Part shown: piece by piece, positions 26,601-38,600 of the stretch
Numbering within the stretch: position 1 is the stretch's first letter
Layout of the letters: each line of letters begins with the position of its first letter
From: Gymnothorax reevesii
Taxonomy: Eukaryota > Chordata > Actinopteri > Anguilliformes > Muraenidae
Length of the DNA: 64,000 nt
NCBI GenBank assembly: GCA_029721435.1
Contig: CM056583.1
Location: 90,258,120 to 90,322,119, forward strand
Direction: 5' to 3'
Translations under genes and position numbers: made by a program
The notes under the pieces: model-generated
Told to the model about the DNA's origin: nothing
Seen by the model: the letters and a program-made list of their open reading frames with translations, nothing else
The model's database searches: none

Positions 26601-29600
26601 CTGGGGCGGGGCCGGCTGGAGCAGACTGCTGTCCAGAGAGAGGGACGCCAGCTGTGGGGCTGAAGGGAAGGCACTGTCACTGCCTGGAGCGCTAGTGCTG
26701 TCCCTCTGCATACTCATCAAGCATACTTATAAGCACACTGGGAGAGGATAGACATTTAAACATTGTGTAAATCCAGAAGCAGTGAAGCACTCTGCCAGAG
26801 GCAAAGAGACAGACAGACAGTATGACGGAGGTCAGAACCAACAGAGACAAAGAACTGAGTGCCAGTGTCACTGAAACACACAGGCAAACAGGTGGAAACA
26901 GCCAACCAACCGCAGCCAGTGAGACGGACAGCTGGGAAAGCAGTCAGAAAGACAGACACAGGGACAATCAGACAAACACAAAGGCATGAAGCTGCAGGCA
27001 GAACAAAGGTGGTGAGGTACCAGGCTCACCCAGCAGATGTCGGCAGGCATGAGCGTAAAGCCTCAGTTTGGCCAGATTGTTGTCCTGGTTGCTCCCAACC
27101 CAGCGCTCAGTAAACCACTGATCCACGAGATCGTCATTCGAGTCTTGGGGCTCCGCGTCTCCCACCCGAAAGATGCCATCGCAGGACACCTTGGCCAGGG
27201 GGCGGTGTTTCCCCAACCGGCAGGTCTGAGAGAGACAGAGGGAGTAAAGGACCCAGTTAGTAATCAGTAAATAAGCCAAAAAACCTGACTGCGAGGGTTA
27301 GAGGTGAGCAAACAAGGATGAATAAGTAAGTCATTGTTTATTACGAGGATAGGGGAGGGCGGCAAGTTAGAGGAGATAGGAGACAAGGGCAGGTTAGAGG
27401 GAATAGGGGCCGAGGGCAGGTTAGAGGGGATAGGGGACGAGGGCAGGTAAGGAGGGATAGGGGACGAGGGCAGGTTAGAGGGGATAGGGGACGAGGGCAG
27501 GTTAGAGGGGATAGGGGACAAGGGCAGGTTAGAGGGGATAGGGGACGAGGGCAGGTTAGAGGGGATAGGGGACGAGGGCAGGTTAGAGGGGATAGGGGAC
27601 GAGGGCAGGTAAGGGGGAATAGGGGACGAGGGCAGGTTAGAGGGGACAGGGGACGAGGGCAGGTTAGAGGGGATAGGGGACGAGGGCAGGTTAGAGGGGA
27701 TAGGGGACGAGGGCAGGTTAGAGGGGATAGGGGACGAGGGCAGGTTAGAGGGGACAGGGGACGAGGGCAGGTTAGAGGGGATAGGGGACAAGGGCAGGTT
27801 AGAGGGGATAGGGGACGAGGGCAGGTTAGAGGGGACAGGGGACGAGGGCAGGTTAGAGGGGATAGGGGACGAGGGCAGGTTAGAGGGGATAGGGGACAAG
27901 GGCAGGTTAGAGGGGATAGGGGACAAGGGCAGGTTAGAGGGGATAGGGGACGAGGGCAGGTTAGAGGGGATAGGGGACGAGGGCAGGTTAGAGGGGATAG
28001 GGGACAAGGGCAGGTTAGAGGGGATAGGGGACGAGGGCAGGTTAGAGGGGATAGGGGACGAGGGCAGGTTAGAGGGGATAGGGGACGAGGGCAGGTAAGG
28101 GGGAATAGGGGACGAGGGCAGGTTAGAGGGGACAGGGGACGAGGGCAGGTTAGAGGGGATAGGGGACGAGGGCAGGTTAGAGGGGATAGGGGACGAGGGC
28201 AGGTTAGAGGGGATAGGGGACGAGGGCAGGTTAGAGGGGACAGGGGACGAGGGCAGGTTAGAGGGGATAGGGGACGAGGGCAGGTTAGAGGGGATAGGGG
28301 ACGAGGGCAGGTAAGGAGGGTAAGTGGGAGGAGGGTACAGCTGGTAAAGGGTTAGACACGAGTGCATGTCGGGGGAAGCGACACCTCGTAGACGGCGCTC
28401 AGCTCTCGGAAGAAAGCACGGGCCCCAGACAGGATCCTGCTGCTCTCGGGACAGAGCGCCAGGAAGGCCACGTCCCGCTGGCCCCCGTAAGGCTCCAGCA
28501 GCAGCTTCTCCCAGAAGGGCAGCGCCAGCGGCGACAGGGCCAGGGCGTCCCGCTCGTATCCTAGCAACATGTTGGGGATGGACAGCGGCTCAGGAGATTC
28601 CTCTGAGCCTGAACAGGAGACAAAAAATATAACCTTCTATTTATACATCTCTCAAAATAATTCAAAACCTTGCACAGGACAAACAGTACAGGTATTCGAC
28701 AGCAGGAGGAGGAACATTCCGGGCTGCTCACCGTAGGAGCCGCGGCCGGCCATCTTGTGGAACTGCTGCCAGGTGAGCGGGCCCTGCACGTGCTGAATGT
28801 TCTCCCAGGTCCGACCCGTCCGCTTCTTCTGTATGGCATCCTGCAGCATGGGCTGCAGCGAGAGCAGCATCCGCACCACATCCTGCGATGAGAGCTGACT
28901 CACGTCCAGCACTGCGGAGACACAAAACACACACATGTACACACACATGCGCACACCAGCACACATTAAACACAAAAACATTATATCACGTGACCTCAAA
29001 TTTTGCTTGCTGCTAGTGATACAAATGCACATTGGTTTGAACGCATGGAATATGAAGAATGAATTAAGACAACTTCAGTTTCAGGAGTAGTGACCACATT
29101 GAGTCAACCGTGTTTGAATGGCAGAACTTTTCGTACCATGAGGCTGTTAGACTGGACATTTGTAAGACGCCACTGCAGGAGAGGACTGTCTGAGGGTCAA
29201 ATACCCACACTGCAATGACAAAATCTTTCAGAGCATTTCAGTCTTGTATGCACACTAAAACACTAATTTCTACCAACTTTTTTTCTAAGAAAAATAATTC
29301 TGCCACAGAATGTGAGATAATTTTGACTAATTTCTAGAAAAGACATAGAAAATTTGACTTACTTTGAGAAGAAATCTAGAAATGAGTCAGAATTCTCATA
29401 TTCAGTAGCAGAATTTTTTTAATGAGAAAAAAGGTAATCAAAATAGGTTGCTTTTAGACTCAATACAAGATTATAATAACGTAAAATAACATAACATAGC
29501 ATAACATGAGTGGTGAGAACAGGCCGTTCAGCCCAACTAGGCTCGCCAGTTTCTTTTTACTATTGTGAATATATCACTTCAAATACTCAATGGTATCTAG

Positions 29601-32600
29601 CTTTAGGTCAAGCCTGCTCTTGAAAATGCCCAAGGTTTCTTCCTCAACAAAATGTTCAGGCAAGCTATTCCACATTGAAATTACTCTTTGAGTAAAGAAA
29701 TATTTCCTAATATCAGTGCTAAATTTACCCTCGGTCAACTTCCATTTGTGACCGTGAGTTCTAAAAAAACTTGACAGAAGAGATCCTACATAATTCACTT
29801 TGATAATCCCTTTAACATATTTAAAAACCTCAATCAGATCACCCCTAAGTCTCCTTTTCCCAAGACTAAAGAGATTAAGGATCTTCAGCCTCTTCTCATT
29901 GCTTTCATCTTTTATACCTGGAATTATCTTAGTAGCTCTTCTCTGAACTTTTTCTAGGGCCTCTATATCTTTCTTAAAGTATGGTCCCCAGAACTGTACA
30001 CAATACTCCAGATCTGATGAATGTAGTCTGATGAATGTGTTGTACAAGAGAAGTATGACCACCTTGGATTTGTACTCAATCCTTTTGGCAATGTATCCCA
30101 GCATCCAATTAGCTTGTGCTACGGCACAATGGCTAGAACCTGTGAGGGTTTGGTCAACAATCACTCCCAGATCTTTTTGATGTGGAGAACATTCCAGTTT
30201 AAAACCTCCCATGACGTAATCCTGTCTAATAATTTTTATTCCCTACATGTAGAATTTTACATTTCGCAACATTGAATTTCATTTGCCACATTTCTGCCCA
30301 ATTCTGGATTCTATCCAAATCATCTTTAATCACTTAAGTAGACTCTAGACTATTCGCCAAACCTCCCAATTTAGTATCATCTGCAAATTTAACTAATTTG
30401 CTTTCAAGATTCTTCTCAAGGTCATTAATGTAGATGAGGAACAGCAGGGGTCCCAACACCGATCCCTGGGGGAAGCCACTCCCCACCATACCTAGTTCAG
30501 ATGAGATTCCACAGACCACCACTCTTTGTGTTCTGTCCTGTAACCAGTTTTAAATCCACTCCAGAATACCACCTGTAACTCCAATGGAGGTCATTTTAAT
30601 TAGTCTCTTATGCAGTACTGTATCAAATGCTTTCTGAAAATCCAAGTATATGATGTCATAAGCCCTGCTCTGCTCATAAGTCTTGGTGGCCTCTTCAAAT
30701 CATTCCAGGTTTGTCAGGCATGATCTTCCCTTACGGAAACCATGTTGGCTATGCCTCAAGAAATTATTACGTACAGGAAATTATTCCAGCTCGTCTTTTA
30801 TGATAGATTCCAGTATTTTGCATGCAACGCAAGTTAAACTGACCGGCCTGTAATTTCCTGACTCGATACGGTCCCCTTTCTTATATATTGGTATTATATT
30901 GCCCTGTTTCCAATCATTTAGTATTTCTCCAGTTTCTAAAGACCATATGAAGATAGCAGAGATGATCTCACTAACTTCCCTGACCACTCTAGGATATAAG
31001 CCATCAGGACCGCCTAATCTGCCTTTAGAATAAGCAACTTGTCTAATACTTCATTATCCCTGACCTCAATTTCCGTTAAATAATGTTCAGCATTGGACAT
31101 GCCCTCTGGCCGAATAAAAACCCGCTCAGAGGTAAAATTCTCAACAAAGTAAATGTTTAAGGTATCAGCAATATCCATATTATCATATAGCAACGATCCA
31201 TATTTATTCTTTACGCACTTAACCTCCTCTATGACTTTCCTTTTTCAGCTACAGTACTGAAAGAAGCGCTTAGGGTTAGTTTTTGCCCCCTCTGCAATTC
31301 GTCTTTCATACAGTCTTCTAGCATTCCTCAGCTCTTAATAAGATAAGCTCTTAATAATGCTCAATAAGATTTGTTTTTGTTGTTTTGGACAACATCTAAT
31401 TTCCAGGAGGTGCTACTGACAGTACTGGCTGATGAAATTATCTGTGTGCAAATTTGATCCAAAAACAGGTTTTTTGCAGAAAAAGACAGGAAAACAAAAT
31501 CCTTGTTACCTTCAATTTTGTGGTACGAATCTAGAAGACAACCACGTCTCTATGGCCAGTATCAATGTCGATACAGTATGTCAAGCTAAAGATCAGTCCT
31601 GCTAACAAGAGCTTGCAATTCCCTCTTTAATAATCCCAGTAATTTTTGTTCCAGGGGCCTCATATAAGATCAAGTGGGGGTGCAGGTTCTCTTTTAAATC
31701 TGTGTGTCCCAGGAGGGACCGTGTCTCAGTGCTGCCCCCTTACCGTGTGTTCGTGGCCAGCTGTGCAGCGCACTGCTCCTCACCAGGGTGACGTCCACCC
31801 GGCTCCCGGGCGCATTATCCACATACTGCTGGGCCTGCAGCAGGGCACTGTAGCATTCGGCACAAGCGTCACTGCAGTCCGCCCACAGCTTATCCACAGC
31901 CAGGCCCTGCAGAAGCGCCCCCTGGTGGCTGTCACCAGAGCAGCCAGGGTGCAGGTGCAGGGAGGCCAGCGAAGCCAGTGGGTTGGCACATTGGTCCTGG
32001 AGCAGTGACAGGACGGCGGAGGGGGCGGGGTCTCCAGAGGGCGGAGTCCTGCGGCAGAGCGCCAGCCTACGTTCTGCAGCCCTGCCCACCTCCGAGCCCC
32101 TCCCAAAGATGTCGAGCTCATCCTCCAGGAAGAGGCCAGCGCTGTGAGCCAGCCGGCGGTTGACAATGGCGCTGAATCCGCAGGTGCAGCGGTACTGGTC
32201 CTCGCGGGACGAGTCCGGGATGTAGAGCCCCACGTCGGCGCCCTTGACGTTCATGTTGCAGGCGCAGATGCAGCAGCTGTCGAAGTTGCGGTCTCGGAAG
32301 ATGTCGAGCACAGTGTCCGACAGCAGCAGCGTGGCGTACAGGCTGTGAGCCTCGGGCAGAGGGGGCGGGGCAAGCGGCTCCACCGAGCTCAGCGGCCGGA
32401 TGGTGGAGGGCGTGGATGCTGGCGAGCTGAGCTCCACACCCTCCTGCTTGACCGAACCTTGTCCGCTGGCCACGCCCACGCCCCTGGGGGTGCGGGGGGT
32501 TCGGGGGGTGGGGACGGAGAAGCGGGGCGTGGCGGGCGAGGGCAGGACTGCTCCCAAGTTGCACAGGGAGGCAAACCCAGAGCTCATTTGAGCATAATCC

Positions 32601-35600
32601 TGCTCCAGAAGGCTGTTCCCATTGGAGAGACTGCTGAGGAACAGAGGGGCACGTCGGTCACCAGAGGCGGGACTGAGAGAGTCCAATCTTACCTGAGACT
32701 GGGCTACAGTGGGCGCAGGCTTTTGTTTTCCATTGGTGCTACAGGACCGATTCTACTTACTGAAGACCATGATTAGTCAATAAATCAATAAACAAACAAA
32801 CAAAAATAAAAATATTCCTGCCCTTTCTCAGCTAAGATTGGACACTCTTATATTGGACACTCCTGTAAGCCCAAAGGCACATCAATCACCGCCTGTCTCA
32901 CACTTCCTCACTAACACGACAGGGTGATGGTGACTCTACTATCCAGACTTTGCTGCGCTCAGTAGTTGTCCAATTGGACTGGGACCATCCAGTGCGATTC
33001 TCCTCGAAAATAAAATGTGCATTTTCCACAAAACGCTTTCCTGCACTTCAGTCACTTGGCAGAGATTTTTATTTGGTTTCCACACTGATCTGAGAAACTC
33101 TGTCAAATTATTCATACTGACTGACATCATATAAGAGATGGAGATGCACAACTGCTTCGTGAACATAAACGCATTTTTACAAGAGGGTAAAATTTACCTG
33201 AAGGTAACAGGCTCTGGTGACCTAACTCAACACTGCAAGCAGTGATCAATATAATTATCATCCTCATTCTGAGAGCGTTACGATAAGAACGGGACTCTCT
33301 TACCCATCCTGGAGGAAGGGGACTTGCGAGTGGAGGGCCCAGGACGGCCGATAGTAGCAGTTCTCCGGAATCTTCAGGGGCGGCAAACAGCCGCTGGGGA
33401 GGGAGCGTAGGGGAGCGAACATGGAGGAGCCCATGTGCGGCTGAACGGAGGGGACTCGGTACACGAAGGAGAAGTCCTACGAGGGGAGGATCAGATCATC
33501 TACTGTTAAGTCATGCAAAATATACCGTGCAGAAGTATTTAGACAGTGAGACAATTTCTGATCTCATTTTGTCCTGTTCTGTAAATTACATTAGAACACA
33601 AGGTTATTGTCGGGACTGTCAGATATAGTTGCAGATATGAGCATCCATATTATGCAGAACACAGGAACTCCAGCTCTTCATACAGTGTCTCAGTCTGAGG
33701 GACCTTCTTGGTACTTCCACACTGGATTATACATCAGTGGCGGCTGGTGAACTGGCAACAGAGCAGGCCCAAACAATCTCTTAAAAATAGTTTTTGTTCA
33801 TGACCTGTTTTCAATCATTCATTTCAATTACCATTACAGAAACTCTGAAAACTCTCAGCATTAACAGGTGTGGTCAGTTTTCATTTATAACGAATACCTG
33901 TCAACTCTCACGCATTCATTTAATTGGCATATTTACGTTCCCCTGCCGTAGTCAGCAATTATTCAATCAACACGTATGTAAGAGATTCTGGCGCAGAACT
34001 GAAGTCTTTGTGCACTGGAGGGGTTGGAAGCAACGGAATTGCATGAAGATGTTTCAGATGATCTTATTTCATTTAAACGATCACGAAACACATGCATTGC
34101 TTCCAACCGCTGAGTAAATAAAAGCGTGAGAAGTCCGAAGTCGTTATCGGTATGTGTAAACAATGAAGTGGCCACACCGGATAATGTTGAGAGTCTTCAG
34201 TTTCTGTAATGGTAATTTAAATGAATGATTGAAAACAGGTTGTGACCGGTTATTCATTTTTACGTAAATCACAGCGCCTCAAACTGTAGCCCCGTCTGTC
34301 AGTAACTGTCCGTCCGCCAGCACTCCTGAACAGCCAATAAAAAACCCTCCCATACAAACCTGCCGAATCCGCTCAGTGAGTCTGTGTCGGCACTAACAAA
34401 AGCAACTTAAAGACATCAGCACAGATGATGAAAGTGTCGGGATGTCTGAGGAGATCCAAACTCCCGCACCCCCCCCCCCCCTCACCCTGATGTCCTCAGC
34501 CTTCGGACTGGCCATACACTCCTCCACCTCCAGACGGTACTCAGACACGGGCACGGCGTTTACGGGGGCCGGGGGCGGGTCGAACCCCGGGGGGGGCGCG
34601 GGGGGCTCTTGGCTGGGGGTGTCCCGATAGGTCATGATGGGGGAGAAGGCAGGGTGCTGTTCCAGGGAGGGGGGCGTGGGGAACATGCGCTGGAGATCTG
34701 CAACTGCTGAGAGGAGGGAGAGACCGACATGAAGAGGAGGAACAGGGGGAGAGAGGGAGAGAGGGAGACAGGCAAGAAAGGGATGGAGAGATAGAGAGGG
34801 AGACAGCAGGGGGCAGAGTGAAACAGGCAGCATGGGACGAGAGAGAGAGAGATACCGAGGGAGAGAGGGATGAGGGAGAGAGAGATGAGGGAGAGAGGGA
34901 GAGAGGGATGAGGGAGAGAGGGAGAGAGGGAGAGAGGGATGGGACGACACAGGGAGAGAGAAATTCAGCGAGAGAGAGGCAGAGACCAGGAACGACAGAA
35001 CGTGAAGACGAGTGGGACGGCAGTGACGCCGCGCCGAGAGGCTACTGAGGAGACTCACTTGAGGGGTATGGCACTGCAGTTCTCCCTTCCTTCGCTAGAG
35101 GGCGATCTTCAGCCACAGCAGCAGAGGCCTTGGCTGACAGCTGGCTGGGGTATGCAGCCTGAAAATATCCAAACACACGGCTTCGGAGACAATCACTGGA
35201 AACATCCGTTCTGCCATACAGTTTCAATACAGTGAACGAGCAGTAAAAGTCAATATTATTCCAGTAAGGGGAAAATTCAGCAGGAAAACACAAGGCATGA
35301 GTGCGAGTAATCGAACGCTCGTCTGCCATGTGCCGACTCAATCTTCGTTCTCAATACCAGATCGTTATGCATTTCTTGAAAAGCTCCAGAAAAAGTATAC
35401 ATCATAAATTCTTTTTTGTCTTTGCGAGAGATAACACTCTTTCTTTTCCGTAGTAGTGCTTACCAGAGCTTCCTGGTACAGAGTATGGCCAGGCACAAAA
35501 TTTGCGGAGCTGATAGTTTGGCTGAGATTTCCTAAAGAGCGAATCACTAGATCAGTTAAGCTCCTTTTTCATGATGGAGTGAAACCCCTGTTCTTGCTCG

Positions 35601-38600
35601 TTTCACACTTTGCCCAGTGTAAAACAGGCCAATTTCAATTTCAGTGAATCGTGTTGTGAAGGCCTCTGACGTTACAGGGCCAACTCTTAATGCGGTCAAA
35701 CAATGCTAAAACCCTGATGACCAAATGCATTCTGAAATAAGATTTTTTTTAAAAATTAGAAATCCACATCATGATTTGACAACTCGACCAGGAAGCAATT
35801 GAAAATTTCCATTCCAGATAGACACACAACTCACGGTACTGCTCAAGAGTACAATCAGTGCCACCCAATCATGTATCATGGAGGCTTAGATTAAATCTAC
35901 ATTCCAACCAATCACGTCACCTGGCGGTTTTGCCAAGTAAGGGGCCGGCACACCAAACGTGCTTTATCGGTGTGGAAACGTGAGCCACGTCTGTCCTGAT
36001 TTTTTTGAAGCCTATATTGTAAAAAGTGCTGGACGTGGCTCTCTTGCAGTTGCTGAGGAACAGTCCCGTCTCTCTTAGCAGACATTCTGAGCAATGTTAA
36101 TGACTGCGGCAAACAAATTCCACCGCACAGTCAGGTGTTTTGTCCATTTATTGAAATAACAGATTAGCGGTTGGCACCCGCTTTTCCTCTAGGGAAAGTG
36201 AGAAATAAAATTAAAGGGTTAAATTGACCAACTTTTGTGATGTCGCTGTTTAAGGGCAAAGACCATGACAACAGATTTCTCTGCCATCTCCATTTACAAA
36301 GCAAGGTAAGATAAAATAAAACTCCGCCCCTGCTTTCAAGTGATTGGACAAGTGGGGAAAAGACAGAGAAGTAGGAATTTTTTTCATCTGGAAGCCCTCC
36401 TCAAAACAGCAAGATGCCTGGAGCACATAAACGCTCTGCACTCTAAAGCAACGTCCAAAACGCTTCAAATCATTAAAAATATTAACAAAAAGAGCGCCCA
36501 CCCTGATGAAGCGCATTTACTGTGAACAGCCCAAAAGACATGTCTAATCACAAAGAGTGGAAACAGTAAGTGAAATCAGCAGGAGTGATCGCTCAGAATC
36601 AAATCCTGCTTCCTCAAGATTGGCCACGACTCGATCATATCATGTAGTGGACATTCTTAACCATGACATCTGCAGTGACTCCAGGTCAAAGGGCCCTTCT
36701 AATTCATGAGACTCACGGCGAGCTCGTCCTCATCAGAGTTATCGAAGATGTTCTCCAGGTCGGAGATGAGGACCACCAGGTCTTTCTCTCTCGTGAGGGG
36801 AGGGTTGGGTTTGCCCGCTGCATCCCCCTGCGACGAATCGTCTGCAGAACACATGACAAACACACAGATAAACTGCGATGAATCGTCTGCAGAACCCATG
36901 ACAAACACACAGATAAACTGCGATGAATCGTCTGCAGAACACATGACAAACACACAGATAAACTGCGATGAATCGTCTGCAGAACACATGACAAACACAG
37001 ATAAACTGCGATGAATCGTCTGCAGAACACATGACAAACATAAATAAACTGTGATGAAGTTTCTGGATGTAGCAGAAGAGGGCCTTCTGTTCTGAACATG
37101 CAAGCAGCTGATAGAAAACAGTTTTAAAACATCAGTAACTCCAGCAGTTCTAGCTCAACTTACTAGACTTGGGTGCTGAACTGAAGATGGACATGGCATC
37201 TTTCCCATCAGCCACTGCTCCATTGCCTGTAAAATCCTCCCCCTAATGCCACCAAAAAGCATAATTTCATTCTTTATCCACTAATGCACATTTTTCATAT
37301 GCATACAGTCATGGCTTGAGACTTCCATTCAGAAAAGGCATAATAATGTGTTAGTAGGTGAGTGCGGTTTAATAATAAGAATGACATTCATTCTGGAGAA
37401 AACTGTTGGACCTGAGTTTAAAAAAAAAAAAACATTGCAGGACACTGTTGTTCAAATTCAGGACCAGTTCAGCAAGTCAAATTCCTCAAAATTGGAGCAG
37501 CTTTAGACCACCTTTATCAGTGACAATTTTTAACCCTTTGAAGAAGCTATTTTGAATTTTATATATATATATATAACATTTTGCTATAACTCCACTGACT
37601 TCAGTCAGCAGTAGTGACCATTACATCAGCATTAAAATACTTGCTGAGGCCCCCACTATGACCACATATTTGTAATCTCAAACCGTATGCAGGTCAGGCA
37701 CGGGCGGATGCGATGTTCACCTTGGTCCTCCGTCCGAGCTCTCTCTCCTGGCACTTGAGGCGTTTAGAGGTGGGGAAGCTATACTCCACATCCTCGTCCT
37801 TAAATGTGTAGGGGTCGTCCCCTGGGTCTGCCTGCCCCTCCGCCTCAGGCTGCCTCGTGACCCCGAGAGTGTGAACATGCTCCCTAATCCGATCCTCCGA
37901 AATCTTGAACCGCTTGAGGGCCTCAGTATAGAGCCTGAAGGAGAAATGAAACATTCAGCCAGTGGTGTATTGTGTGTATGTTAGAGGGTGTGTGACTGTG
38001 TTGCATGTATGTTATAGTGTGAGTGAGTGTGTGTGTGTGTTGTGTATACGTTAGAGTGTGTGCATACACTTCTCTCACCTCTTTAGTGCCAGCCCCTCGG
38101 TCTCGCTCTTGCTCTCCGCTTGGTTTCCCGAAAGCTCAGGTACCTGAAAGCCCGCTCCCTCAGCATTGGGCACCCTGTACCCCGCCCACCAGACAGCCTG
38201 GGTCTCCGGCCCCCGGGGGCCCGCGTACAGGGCCGTGTCACTGGGGTCACCGGGCTCAGGACCAGCGTTTCCCATGAGCACCTCAGCAGGGCAGGGGGGA
38301 AGGCACACAGGGGCGTCCAGCGCATCGGACTGGTGCAGCTGCGGCTGGGGGCTGAGGGTGGGCGGTAGAGGTGACACTGGGGAGTGCAGCAGGGGCTCCG
38401 GAAGCTTCTCGCTGACCGCTAGGGGCTTGGGGTACTCGTGGGCAGGCAGCGGGTCCAGGGGGGGCTCTGGAGGCATCTCCAGGCCACCAGTGGGGTCCTG
38501 TTCCAGGCAGAGCTCCTGGTCCAGCGGCGGCCGGTGGTGGAAGGCCAGCATGGCGGAGCGTTTCGGCTGCTTCTCTGGCCTCTCTGGCCTCTCGCTCACC

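Noticed and set aside
27264..28367. 367-codon Pro/Ser repeat protein on the minus strand
   Set aside because: It is the 27-bp intronic minisatellite read in one frame. Read-through from exon 15 meets a stop after about ten codons, so it cannot be a retained-intron extension.
32634..32686. Start codon of the large exon 13 frame at 32686
   Set aside because: It lies upstream of the acceptor TTCCTCAG in intron. The frame of exon 12 joins at 32633, so this Met is not a translation start.
31646..32776. Long plus-strand frames opposite exon 13 (120 and 210 codons)
   Set aside because: They are antisense shadows of the GC-rich exon 13, with no homology and no separate promoter or splice evidence.
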